A stretch of DNA of 64,000 bases, from contig JBCBNX010000006.1 in NCBI GenBank assembly GCA_039821555.1, positions 186,001 through 250,000 of the forward strand. The letters run 5' to 3'. Shown here piece after piece: positions 51,493-60,351 of this stretch. The stretch's first letter is position 1. Each line of letters opens with the position of its first letter. The notes beneath the pieces are model-generated. The model made no database searches and was not told the DNA's origin. It saw only the letters and a list, made by a program, of their open reading frames with translations. Made by a program: the position numbers and the translations under genes. Source of the stretch: Bacteroidota bacterium (GTDB lineage: Bacteria > Bacteroidota > Rhodothermia > Rhodothermales > Rubricoccaceae).

Positions 51493-51798
51493 AGCAGGAG
51501 GGTCCAGGCCACCTGTACGGCTCCACGAAGATGGAGCACCACCAAGTGGCACGGCGAAAAAGAAGCTCGTCGGTTTGAGAATTCCTCCGTGCGCGCGCCG
51601 AGGGGAAGGCGTCGGCGTAGGCATAGAGGCCCGCAACTCAGAACCAACCAAGCTGTGTACCAACCCGCTGTCGGCCGAGCACCTACGAGAAAACGAAGGG
51701 AACGTGCTTATTGACAGAGGACGTAAGAGACTCTAGGGGATTTACCTGTGGCTAGGCAAGGGGAAAAACTACCTTCATGCAAACTAAATGGTAAGGGG
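51493..51798. other. 306-nt gene-free gap, AT-richer at its right end
   Basis: It lies between the membrane protein gene and the CHAT gene, both leftward. No plausible gene or hairpin was found. The right third (51690-51790) is clearly richer in A and T than its surroundings and may hold the promoter of the membrane protein gene or remnant DNA. Confidence 0.4.
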
Positions 51799-54700
51799 CT
51801 ACTGGTCGTCGCCCAGCAGCACAAAGGGCGCCCAGTAGTAGGGGTGCCGCGTCGCAGAGTCGGCGAGGAGCGCAGTCTGGGCGTGCTGCAGCGCCGCCGC
51901 CGCATCCCCCTCGGCGAGCGTGGTGTAGAACACCTCCATGAGCGCGCCCGTGGCGGCGTCGTCGACTTTCCACAGCGAGGCTACGACCGTCCGCGCACCG
52001 TTTTCCAGGAAGGCGAGCGCCGGGTTGATCGGCCACGCGGCTTCGTCCGTGTTGCCCAGCGCTGACTCGCACGCGGAGAGCGTCACCAGGCGATAGTCGC
52101 CGAGCGCATCGAGGCGGCGGACCTCGTCGAGGGTGAGGCGGCCGTCTTCGTCGCCGTCGGGAGCGAGTGCGAGGTAGGAGCGCTCCACCCTTGGGTCGAG
52201 CACGCCGTGCGTGGCGAGGTGAAGCACGGTGTAGTCGCTCGGCGCGGCCTTGACCTGCCGCTCCGTGGCGGCCTCGCGGACGAAGAGCTCGGAGCCCGGA
52301 TAGAGCTGCGCGAGCGCCTCGACTTCCCGCTCGGCGAAGGGGAGCGCTTCGAGCGAGTCGGTGGTGGCGTTGCCGAACGCACGGATGCGGATGTCCGAGC
52401 CGCGCATGCCCCGCCGGTAGAGCACGGAGAGGTCGGAGACGTAGAACAGCGTCCGGTCTTCGATGAGGAACCGCTCGGGGGCGGCCTGCCCGGTGTCGTC
52501 GGGCGCGGGTAGTACGGCGAACGGGAGGTCGTAGAGCGGGCCGTTGGGGATGATGGCGAGGCGTGTGCGCTCGCCGATGCGGGGGACGGCCGGTGCGATG
52601 AGCAGGTCGTAGAGCCGCTGCCGGACGGCGTCGTAGCGATCGACGTCGGTGCTGCCCGAGCTGTCGTCGCCGCCAAGGCTTCCGCTGCGCACGGCGGCGG
52701 CAGCCGTGGGCGTGGCGATGAAGCGGCGGAGGTCCTGCACGAGTCCCTGCACCTCGTCCACGCTGGCGTTCAGCACCTCAGCGCCGACGGAGTCCTGCGT
52801 GGCGACAAAGAGAAACAGCCGCGATTCGCCGACGAGGTAGGTCACCACGGCAAGATCGTCCGGGAAGTCGCGGCGCTCCTGCTGGAGGGTGCGCGCGGCG
52901 TCGGGCAGACGGCGGGCGAGCGCGGGGTCGTTGCGGATCTCGTCGTCGAGGAGGGCGCGGTACTCGCTCTGCGACACCGAGAGCCGCGCGGCGAGCGCCT
53001 CGGCGCGTGCGGTCTGGCCAGCAGCGAGCGCTTGGGCGCGCTCGGTCTCCAACTGGTCCACGGTGGCCTGGAGAGCGCGGAGGCGATCAGCCTCCGTGAC
53101 GGTGCCATCCGCGCTGGTCCCGTCCGCGGCGGCAAGGAGGAGCGGGTCACCAAACTGCGCGCGGAGGTCGTCGGAGTAGCTGCGGTCGAGGTAGGCGAGC
53201 GCCTCCTCGGTCTGGCCCTGCTCGATGAGGGCGGCCACCAGCGCCTCGTAGACGCGGACCTTGGGGCCACCCTCGGCGAAGCGGCGCTGCGCCTCCTGAC
53301 CACCCACGACGCGGGCGCGCACCGTCTCCATTGCCTCGACGGCCTGGCGGAGGAGCGCTACGGCCTCGGCGTCGCGACCCTGCTGCTCGCGGATCAAGGC
53401 GAGCGTGTAGGTCGGCTCCCAGACATGCTGCGGCATGCCGAGATCGCTGGCCAGCGTGGCGGCCCGTTCCAGCATCGTCTCTGCGGCGCCGGCCTCCCCG
53501 TTAGCGAGGAGCGCACGGCCCAAGACCCCAAGGGCTTCGGTGAGACGGGACTGCTCGTCGGTCGTCTCTAGGATCACGACTGCGCGGCGCATCGAAGCGG
53601 CAGCAGCGGCAGGGTCTGGCTCGGGGCGTTCGAGAGCGATGCGGCCGTCGTTGTAGAGCACGGCGGCGGTGATGCGGTCGAGGCCGAAGCGCTCGGCCAG
53701 CGCGAAGGCGCGGGCGTTCGCAGCCGAGGCTTCGTCCCATCGCTGCTGTTCGAGGAGCGCTCGGGCCACGTTCAGTTCGGCGACGAGGAGCCCGGCGTCC
53801 TCCTGGCCCGCCGCCTCGTAGATGGCGCGCGTCCGCTCGAAGGCGCCGAGGGCTGCGGCGTAGTCGCCCTGGAAGAGGTGCACGACGCCTGCGTTGTTTA
53901 TGGGACCGGCACGGGCAATGTCACTTCCGAGAGCATCGTAGAGGCTGTCGGCGCGCGCGTAGGCGTCGAGGGCCGCGGCGTAGTCGGCGCGGTCCTCGGC
54001 AAGGTTGCCGAGGCCATTGAGCGCCCCTGCCTGGCCCCATAGGTTCGCCGACTCCTCGCTCACGGCGAGGGCCAGGCGGTGGAACGCCTCCGCCTCGTCG
54101 AATTGGGCCAGGACCCCGGCGAGGTCTCCCAGGTAGGCGAGCGCCGTCCCGACGCGCCCGAGGTCGTTGATGGCTTCGCCGATGGCCAGCGACGCCTCGT
54201 ACTGCTCGCGTGCGCGCTCGAAATCGCCGCGCAGTTCATTGAGGTGGCCAAGGTCGATGAGCGTCCAGGCCTCCCCGACGCGGTTGCCGGCGGCTACCCA
54301 GCGGTCGTAGGCCTCCGTGAGGCGCGCTTCGGCCTCGTCGAAGCGGCCGGCTTGGCTCAGGAAGCGGCCGTAGGCGGCCATGGCGAGGGCAGCGTCGGTC
54401 GTGGCACCCACGCTCTCGGCGAGTTCCAGCGCCTCGCGGTAGTAGGCGTCGGCGGCATCGCGGTCGTATTGCCCTTCTGCAGCAAGGTTGCCGAGGGCTA
54501 CGAGGTCGTTGACCTGCCAGGTCCGTTTGCCAAGCGCACGGCTGACCTCCAGCGCTCGCGCGTAGCGCTCCTCGGCTTCGCGATAGCGTCGCAGCCGGAC
54601 GAGGGCATTTCCGATGACGCTCAGCGTGCCGCCTACCTCTTCGCGGTCGTCGGCTTCCTCGAAGAGCGCTAGCGCCTCCTCGTAGAGCGGCAGTGCGCGG

Positions 54701-56631
54701 GCGTGGTCGTTTTGCTCCGTGAACACGTTGCCCCGCTCGATGAGCACCTCGGCGCGGCCCGACGTGCTGCCTGCCTCGGCGTAGAGCGCGTCGGCGCGGT
54801 CAAAGGCCTCCAGCGCGAGGGTGGGGCGGCCTGTCTCGGTGTAGAGGCTGGCGAGCTTGCGCCACGAGTAGGCCTGCCCTGAGAGGTCACCTGCCTGCTC
54901 GCGCACCCCGATGGCCGCGCGGTGTGTGGCGATGGCATCGGCGGTGCGCCCGAGCCGCCACTCGCTCTGGGCAATCTGGCTGAGCGAGTAGCCCGCGTCA
55001 GAAAGGTGGCCGCTGATCCGGTGAAGGCGGTCGGCCTCGCGCCAGAGCGCAATCGCCTCCTCGTACTGCCCCAGGTTCGAGGTCACAAAGCCGAGTTCGT
55101 CGAGCGCGTCGGCCTCGCCCTCGGTGTCGGCAAGGGCCGCGAAGGCGCCGCGGACGGCCTCGTAGGCGGCGCGCGCGTCGCGGTATAGGCCGCGCTCCTT
55201 CTGGATCTCCGCCTGGCGGTTGCGCACGGTCGCGATGCGGCGAAGGCTGGCCGTAGAGCCGTCCTCCTCGTAGAGCGTGAGCGCGTGGCTGTAGACGGCG
55301 AGGGCGTCGTCGTAGCGCCCGAGGTGTTTGAGTGCGACGCCCTGACGCAGCACTTGCTCGCCGACATCGTAGGGTGAGGCGTTGCCCTCAGCACGCGCGG
55401 CCTCGGCCCGGGCGGTGCCGCGCTCGGAGGTCGCCAGCGCGTCCGTGTAGTCCCCGAGGGCAACCTGGTTGATCGAGATATTGTAGAGGGCGTTGAGCAG
55501 CGAGACGACCCCGCCAAGGCGCTCGTACTCGGCGATAGCCTGCTCGTAGGCGGGCACCGAGTCACGGTAGCGGCCAGCCTCAGTGAGGATGAGGCCTCGC
55601 GAGAAGAGCGCGCTCGCGGCGCTCGCCTCCCAGCCCTGGTGGCGGGCCGTGCGCTCGGCGAGATCGAGCAACCGGAACGCGTCGTCGAGCCGCCCTAGGC
55701 GACCGAGCTCTTTTGCCTCGTCACGCCACGCGGTGAGGAAATCCTCGTCATGCTCGTAGTCGTAGCGCGCGATGGCGGCGTCGAGGTCGTCGGCGCTGAG
55801 AAGGAAGTCGCGGAGACCGTCGCGGCCCAACGGCGCGCTGTTGATGAGCCACGTGGCGAACGTCTCGCTGATCTTCCAGCGTCCGCCGACGTATTTCCCA
55901 GGGTAGCTCCGTACGAAGTCCAGGAATCGGATGAGGTCGTCGGTGGTCGCCTCCAGCATGAGGTCGAACGGAAGGCGGCCCTCGTAGTAGCCGCGCCCGA
56001 TGGGGTCGAGGAGCGAGGCCAAGAGAGGGGTCAGGTTGCCGCTCTCTTGCAGGCCTACGACGTAGTCGCCAGCTTCGTGCACGGCGTCAGCGAAGGGCTT
56101 GAGGAGCGCCTGCTCGTCCTCGGTGGAGCGCAGCGCAAAGACCTCCTCAGGGGAGACGAACATCTCGTCGGCATTGTCCGTGAGACGGATGCCCAACTGG
56201 GCGAGGTAGAGCAGGAGGCCGTCGTGCGTATCGGCAGGAATGGTGATGGGTAGTTCGAGGAGGTCGCCTGGATAGAGCCGCAACTGCGGTGCCTTTGGTT
56301 TGCTCAGCCATATGTGCGCGGCGGCCTTGCGGCGGCCTCCGCCTACGACTCGCGCGGTCCCGAGCGCGTCGCCGCCGGAGTCATGCTCCGCGACCTGGTA
56401 GACGCTGAACGGCGTCCCGCGCCCGCCTGGCACGAGACGGTCGAGCGGGCCGCTGCCGAAGAGCACGAGGAGCGAGTCCCCCGGCGCCTCGTCGGCGAGG
56501 CCTAGCACCTCGAAGGCAAACAGGACGCGCTGGGTCGGTGCATCGCCCCCTGTAGCGTCTTGGGCACGTGCCCAGGGCGAAAAATGCACGACGAAGCCGA
56601 CGAGCAACAGGGCGCAGAAATAGGCACGCAT
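51799..56631 (-). CDS. exported TPR-CHAT protease-like protein
   Basis: 1,610 residues from the ATG at 56631, which gives a signal peptide (MRAYFCALLLVGFVVHFSPWARAQ). A beta-rich N-terminal region (~25-180, with LFGSGPLDRLVPGG and RLYPGDLLELPITIPAD) is followed by about 20 TPR units of ~40 residues (~300-1110), then a helical linker. The CHAT domain has PLYDLPFAVLPAP, VLHLATHGVLD with the catalytic His (~1475) and LVTLSACESALGN with the catalytic Cys (~1521), so the caspase-like dyad is intact. It is one of the largest genes here and stands alone. CHAT proteins process partners in stress or defence modules; this one acts outside the cytoplasm, and no partner is obvious. Confidence 0.92.
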   Translation of the reverse strand: MRAYFCALLLVGFVVHFSPWARAQDATGGDAPTQRVLFAFEVLGLADEAPGDSLLVLFGSGPLDRLVPGGRGTPFSVYQVAEHDSGGDALGTARVVGGGRRKAAAHIWLSKPKAPQLRLYPGDLLELPITIPADTHDGLLLYLAQLGIRLTDNADEMFVSPEEVFALRSTEDEQALLKPFADAVHEAGDYVVGLQESGNLTPLLASLLDPIGRGYYEGRLPFDLMLEATTDDLIRFLDFVRSYPGKYVGGRWKISETFATWLINSAPLGRDGLRDFLLSADDLDAAIARYDYEHDEDFLTAWRDEAKELGRLGRLDDAFRLLDLAERTARHQGWEASAASALFSRGLILTEAGRYRDSVPAYEQAIAEYERLGGVVSLLNALYNISINQVALGDYTDALATSERGTARAEAARAEGNASPYDVGEQVLRQGVALKHLGRYDDALAVYSHALTLYEEDGSTASLRRIATVRNRQAEIQKERGLYRDARAAYEAVRGAFAALADTEGEADALDELGFVTSNLGQYEEAIALWREADRLHRISGHLSDAGYSLSQIAQSEWRLGRTADAIATHRAAIGVREQAGDLSGQAYSWRKLASLYTETGRPTLALEAFDRADALYAEAGSTSGRAEVLIERGNVFTEQNDHARALPLYEEALALFEEADDREEVGGTLSVIGNALVRLRRYREAEERYARALEVSRALGKRTWQVNDLVALGNLAAEGQYDRDAADAYYREALELAESVGATTDAALAMAAYGRFLSQAGRFDEAEARLTEAYDRWVAAGNRVGEAWTLIDLGHLNELRGDFERAREQYEASLAIGEAINDLGRVGTALAYLGDLAGVLAQFDEAEAFHRLALAVSEESANLWGQAGALNGLGNLAEDRADYAAALDAYARADSLYDALGSDIARAGPINNAGVVHLFQGDYAAALGAFERTRAIYEAAGQEDAGLLVAELNVARALLEQQRWDEASAANARAFALAERFGLDRITAAVLYNDGRIALERPEPDPAAAAASMRRAVVILETTDEQSRLTEALGVLGRALLANGEAGAAETMLERAATLASDLGMPQHVWEPTYTLALIREQQGRDAEAVALLRQAVEAMETVRARVVGGQEAQRRFAEGGPKVRVYEALVAALIEQGQTEEALAYLDRSYSDDLRAQFGDPLLLAAADGTSADGTVTEADRLRALQATVDQLETERAQALAAGQTARAEALAARLSVSQSEYRALLDDEIRNDPALARRLPDAARTLQQERRDFPDDLAVVTYLVGESRLFLFVATQDSVGAEVLNASVDEVQGLVQDLRRFIATPTAAAAVRSGSLGGDDSSGSTDVDRYDAVRQRLYDLLIAPAVPRIGERTRLAIIPNGPLYDLPFAVLPAPDDTGQAAPERFLIEDRTLFYVSDLSVLYRRGMRGSDIRIRAFGNATTDSLEALPFAEREVEALAQLYPGSELFVREAATERQVKAAPSDYTVLHLATHGVLDPRVERSYLALAPDGDEDGRLTLDEVRRLDALGDYRLVTLSACESALGNTDEAAWPINPALAFLENGARTVVASLWKVDDAATGALMEVFYTTLAEGDAAAALQHAQTALLADSATRHPYYWAPFVLLGDDQ

Positions 56632-56876
56632 AGCGAGGAGCGCGAATGGGACAGTCCGACAGCGGAGGGAGAGGGCCGCAACACACAAGGTGCCGCACAA
56701 CGTGCTGTCGCGCCCTCCCCGGCTTCGGGGAGAAGAGCGGCGACGGCTACCCATGAAACGAATCGTAAGCCATGCACAAGGTGCAGCACGACCGCGCCCG
56801 ACGCAAGAAACCGCACTCCACGCCGATGGTTGGCAAGCCCGACTCCTCCCTCAACCACGTCTGCGTCCGCGCCATT

Positions 56877-57800
56877 ATGCCTCTGTCCACCGTCACAGCC
56901 GTGCGCTACGTCACCCCCCTGCGCGAGGGCGGCTCACTGCCTGCGCTGGTCGACACCGCCGACGCCGAGGGTGCGGCGACCGGGTTGTTCGTCGTCAAGT
57001 TTCGCGGGGCGGGGCAGGGAGCCCGGGCACTCGTGGCTGAACTCATCGTCGGGCAGCTCGCCCAGCGGATTGGCCTGACTGTTCCCGACCTCGCCCTCGT
57101 CGATCTCGCCGATTCGTTCGGGCGCACCGAGCCGGACCCCGAGATCCAGGACATCCTCAAGGGCAGCCGCGGCATCAACGTCGGCCTGCGCTACCTCGAT
57201 GGCGCGTTCACCTACGACGCGGCCCTGCCCGACGTGATGCCCGAGGGGGGCACGTCCGTCGTTGATCCCGAAACCGCCGCCGCGGTCGTGTGGCTCGACG
57301 CGCTCGTGACCAACATCGACCGGACGGCCCGCAACCCCAACCTGTTGCTCACCCAGGCCAGCGGGGCCGCCCGCCCGACGATCTGGCTCATCGACCACGG
57401 GGCGGCGCTCTACGTGCACCACGCCTGGGACGCGGCCAACGTGCAGGCGCTCGTCGCCGAAAAGGCGACGGCCCCGTTCGTCCCGATTCGTGACCACGTG
57501 CTGCTCCCCGTCGCAGGCGATCTCGCCGAGGCCGACGCGCGGCTCGCGCCATCGCTGGACGCGGCAGACCTTGAGGCGATGTTGGAGGCTGTACCCGATG
57601 CGCTGCTGATGGACGCGCCCGAAGGCCGTACGCCCCCGTTCGAGAGCGCCGCTGCCAACCGGGCGGCCTACGTCGCCTTTCTCAACGCGCGCCTCGCTCC
57701 ACCGCCGGACGGGGGGCTGCGGCCGTTCGTGGCCGAGGCGATCCGGGCGCAGGCTACTCTCGCCGAGGGCCCTAGGGCAGCCCTGCCCTACCGTCGCTGA
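56877..57800 (+). CDS. HipA-like kinase family protein
   Basis: 307 residues from the ATG at 56877; an in-frame ATG at 56826 would add 17 residues. The HipA-related kinase regions are GLFVVKFRGAGQGARALVAELIVGQLAQRIGL, ILKGSRGINVGLRYL, VTNIDRTARNPNLLL (catalytic-loop-like D...N) and WLIDHGAALYVHHAW. This is the short HipA-related group that is regularly found next to DUF3037 proteins, as here (DUF3037 starts 36 nt downstream). It lacks the N-terminal HipA lobe and no HipB-type regulator is adjacent, so a classic HipBA toxin role is not shown. Confidence 0.85.
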   Translation: MPLSTVTAVRYVTPLREGGSLPALVDTADAEGAATGLFVVKFRGAGQGARALVAELIVGQLAQRIGLTVPDLALVDLADSFGRTEPDPEIQDILKGSRGINVGLRYLDGAFTYDAALPDVMPEGGTSVVDPETAAAVVWLDALVTNIDRTARNPNLLLTQASGAARPTIWLIDHGAALYVHHAWDAANVQALVAEKATAPFVPIRDHVLLPVAGDLAEADARLAPSLDAADLEAMLEAVPDALLMDAPEGRTPPFESAAANRAAYVAFLNARLAPPPDGGLRPFVAEAIRAQATLAEGPRAALPYRR

Positions 57801-57801
57801 G

Positions 57802-57838
57802 CCGCCGCTGATTATCCGCCGCTAAGTATCCGCCGATG
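57802..57838 (+). repeat. 14-nt direct repeats at the HipA-DUF3037 junction
   Basis: ccgccgctgattat, ccgccgctaagtat, ccgccgatg: two and two-thirds units of 14 nt, directly after the kinase stop and running into the DUF3037 start codon. Confidence 0.65.
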
Positions 57839-58228
57839 AGCATGCCGAGCGAGCCCCCCGTCTGGATCGACTACGACTACGCCGTCGTGCGCGTTGTGCC
57901 GTCGGTGGCGCGGGGCGCGTTTGTGAACGTAGGTGTGGTGCTGCACGCCCGGCGCGCGCGCTTCCTAGAGGCGCGACTGCACCCGGAGGTGGCGACGCTG
58001 ACCGACCTCGCCGTGCTGTCCGGGGCATTGTTGCAGGGCACGCTCCATGCCTACGAAACGGTGTGCAACGGGCACGGGGTGATCGGGTGCTATCCGCCTT
58101 CGGAGCGGTTCCACTGGCTCACGGCTCCACGCTCCGCCGCGCTCCGCACCTCGCCGGTTCACAGCGGCCGCACCACGGACCCCGCGGCGACGCTCGTGTC
58201 GCTCTATCAGACACTCGTGGCCCGCTGA
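57836..58228 (+). CDS. DUF3037 protein
   Basis: 130 residues; Met1 at 57836 or Met3 at 57842. The DUF3037 pattern YDYAVVRVVPSVARGAFVNVGVVLHARRARFL is clear, and FHWLTAPRSAALRTSPVHSG fits the C-terminal half. Function unknown, but the family is repeatedly linked to the HipA-like kinase encoded upstream, which suggests that the two work as a unit. Confidence 0.88.
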   Translation: MSMPSEPPVWIDYDYAVVRVVPSVARGAFVNVGVVLHARRARFLEARLHPEVATLTDLAVLSGALLQGTLHAYETVCNGHGVIGCYPPSERFHWLTAPRSAALRTSPVHSGRTTDPAATLVSLYQTLVAR

Positions 58229-58330
58229 GGCGCGCGTGCGTGCGCGGAACGGTCGCCCACAAAAGGTTCAGGGGCACGCAACGAGGCACGCCGTGGACAA
58301 TACGGCCGCCTAGTCGGGTATTCCTTGGCA

Positions 58331-58368
58331 GGCTGTCTCAGAATAGAGATCCTGCGTGAGACTCAGCC
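58331..58368 (+). other. leader hairpin upstream of the pilin-like cluster
   Basis: ggctg-tctca (58331-58340) pairs with tgaga-ctcagcc (58357-58368). It lies ~70 nt before the ATG at 58440, in the 211-nt gap after the DUF3037 gene; it may terminate the upstream unit or structure the leader. Confidence 0.35.
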
Positions 58369-58439
58369 AGACACAGACGCCGCACCCACCGCCTGGTCGC
58401 TAGGTCCATCGCCGGTCGCCCATTCTCCCGACCCCAGCT

Positions 58440-59069
58440 ATGACCTTTATCCACGACCATCTCGTTTCCCTGCTTATCGGCTCGACGGTGTTCCTCATCG
58501 TCACGGCCATGACGGCCCGCCTCACCGAGGCGAAGGTCGAGCAGGCCTCGCTCTACCAGGTGAAGGCCCAGTCGCTCGACTTCGCGGAGTGGCTCGAAGA
58601 CGACCTCGCGCAGCTCGGCGAGCACACCGTCGGGCCTCTGGCCACGCGCTTCGCCATGCCCACGCACGAGGGGGGGCAGACGGCCGCCTTCTCGTTTCAC
58701 CGCGACCTCGTCAGCACGACGTTCGACACCACGCGCGTATCCATCCGCTACCAGCTCGTTGCTACGACGGGGGCGAGCTACCCGGACACGACGGTTCAGC
58801 AATACCAGGTCGTCCGCTCCACGCGAGAAGCGGCGCTGCTCAACGGCACGCCCGCCTGGACGACGCCGTGGCAGCCCGGCGGCCTCAGCCCCGCCACGCT
58901 GACGCATTTCGACATCGAGCCGATGACGCGCCTCGGGCAGGCCGCCGCGAGTCCAGGCGATGTCGCCTTCCTCCGCGTAGCCTTCTCGCTGACGCAGCCG
59001 CCCCAAGGCCGCGTGCCCACGTTCCGCGAACTGCACTGGGCGACCACGCTCACGCTCCGCGAAGACTGA
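58440..59069 (+). CDS. pilin-like membrane-anchored protein 1
   Basis: 209 residues. A short polar N-terminus precedes one hydrophobic helix (LVSLLIGSTVFLIVTAMTA), then a polar helix (EAKVEQASLYQVKAQSLDFAEWLEDDL) and a beta-rich domain (FSFHRDLVSTTFDTTRVSIRYQLV). The layout is that of pseudopilins and minor pilins, although the cleavage motif is not canonical. It is the first of three consecutive genes of this kind on the same strand, which suggests a complex. I do not recognise a family. Confidence 0.6.
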   Translation: MTFIHDHLVSLLIGSTVFLIVTAMTARLTEAKVEQASLYQVKAQSLDFAEWLEDDLAQLGEHTVGPLATRFAMPTHEGGQTAAFSFHRDLVSTTFDTTRVSIRYQLVATTGASYPDTTVQQYQVVRSTREAALLNGTPAWTTPWQPGGLSPATLTHFDIEPMTRLGQAAASPGDVAFLRVAFSLTQPPQGRVPTFRELHWATTLTLRED

Positions 59070-59158
59070 GCGCTGCACGCCCGCACGCATCCGCGCCGTC
59101 CCCCCGCACCGCTTCACTCGCCTCGCCACTCCACGCCACCAACGCCCAGCCGCACACT

Positions 59159-60211
59159 ATGGGAAAGGCCCTACTCCTCATCGTCACCGCGACGGCGCTC
59201 TTCGGAGGTGCCTCGCTGTTCCAGACCCAAGAATCGGCCTCCGAGACGCGTCGAGCGCAGGCCTCCTACCAGGAGGAGGTGCTCGCTCGCGAGATCGCAC
59301 GCTCGGCCTACAACGTCACCGTCGCGCTTGCCCGGGACGCGGGCGCGGACCTCAACGAGGCGCAAGCCCGGATCAACGGCCGCACCAGCGACGGTCGCCC
59401 TGACCCGTTTGGCCGCAAGACCGGCAGCCACCAGGGCGGCACCTACGAGGCCCGGGCCACGGTCAAGGATGGCCACGCGCTCGACCTCCATGTCACGGGC
59501 TACTACGGCACCGCCTCGCACACGATCAACGAGGAACACCGCATCCAGGTGCTTACCGTCAAGCAGCCGAGCACGCTCACGGTCGAGTTCATCGAGTCGA
59601 TGGCGGGCTACTGCTCGTCGGTCTGGCTTGAACGCCTCATCCCCGTTGCAGCCCGTCAGACTGGCGACCCCGTGGACACCGACGGCGACGGCTACGTGGC
59701 GCTCGACCCCGTGATGATCTTCACGCCGGGCAACGGCCGCGACGGCTCGCGCGAAACCTTCAGCGAGACGCTCCAGACCGGCACCCGGCTCAACTTCTTC
59801 ATCGGCGTCGATAAGAACTGCTCCGAGGAAGGCGTCTACGCCGCCACCTACGACGCTTCGGTCTATGACCACAGCCACTACGCGCTCAACGACTACGAGC
59901 CGTACGTCACCGTCACCGAGGAGTCAATCTGGGCGATGGTGGAGCAACACCCCACCGACGATCAGCGCTGGCGTATCGGCTGGGAAGACCAGCGCCGCAC
60001 CGAATGGGACGACCCCGACCTGACCAAGGCGCGCTCGTCGAGCCTGCAGAAGACCAAGATCGAGGGCTACGACGGTGACGGCTGGCCCACGACCAACGCC
60101 GAGGGCTACCGCGCCCTCCGCGACTATGGCTCGCGCCCCGACTTCAGCGACCAGGTCGTCGAGGTCACGCTGACGCCGCTGCCCGGCTCGCCTGGCGAGG
60201 AGCCCGCCTAA
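59159..60211 (+). CDS. pilin-like membrane-anchored protein 2
   Basis: 350 residues from the ATG at 59159; the frame is open further upstream but overlaps protein 1 out of frame. N-terminal hydrophobic helix (ALLLIVTATALFGGASLF), polar helix (SASETRRAQASYQEEVLAREIARSAYNV), then a larger domain. DTDGDGYVALD looks like a calcium-binding loop, and two Cys (MAGYCSSVW, DKNCSEEG) could pair. It is the largest of the three and could be a tip or adhesin-like subunit. The position between two similar genes is the main support for a shared role. Confidence 0.6.
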   Translation: MGKALLLIVTATALFGGASLFQTQESASETRRAQASYQEEVLAREIARSAYNVTVALARDAGADLNEAQARINGRTSDGRPDPFGRKTGSHQGGTYEARATVKDGHALDLHVTGYYGTASHTINEEHRIQVLTVKQPSTLTVEFIESMAGYCSSVWLERLIPVAARQTGDPVDTDGDGYVALDPVMIFTPGNGRDGSRETFSETLQTGTRLNFFIGVDKNCSEEGVYAATYDASVYDHSHYALNDYEPYVTVTEESIWAMVEQHPTDDQRWRIGWEDQRRTEWDDPDLTKARSSSLQKTKIEGYDGDGWPTTNAEGYRALRDYGSRPDFSDQVVEVTLTPLPGSPGEEPA

Positions 60212-60265
60212 AGACGCCGCACTCACAACGCCATGCAATTTCAGGAGGCCCTGCGGCGCAGGAGG

Positions 60266-60316
60266 CCCGGCTCCACCGCTGACCCTACAGCCGCCTCGCA
60301 CAGCGGTGGGGCCGGG
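60266..60316 (+). other. strong intergenic hairpin between pilin-like genes 2 and 3
   Basis: cccggctccaccgctg (60266-60281) pairs with cagcggtggggccggg (60301-60316) with a small bulge. No T run follows. It may act as an attenuator or stabilise the upstream mRNA. Confidence 0.5.
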
Positions 60317-60351
60317 CGCTGCCTCCTCCCTTCGCTTCACCTACGTACTTC

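Noticed and set aside
56877..57800. Classic HipBA toxin-antitoxin locus
   Set aside because: No HipB-like gene is adjacent and the N-terminal HipA lobe is missing; it is the DUF3037-linked subgroup.
57802..57838. CRISPR-like short repeats
   Set aside because: 14-nt units without spacers and fewer than three full copies.
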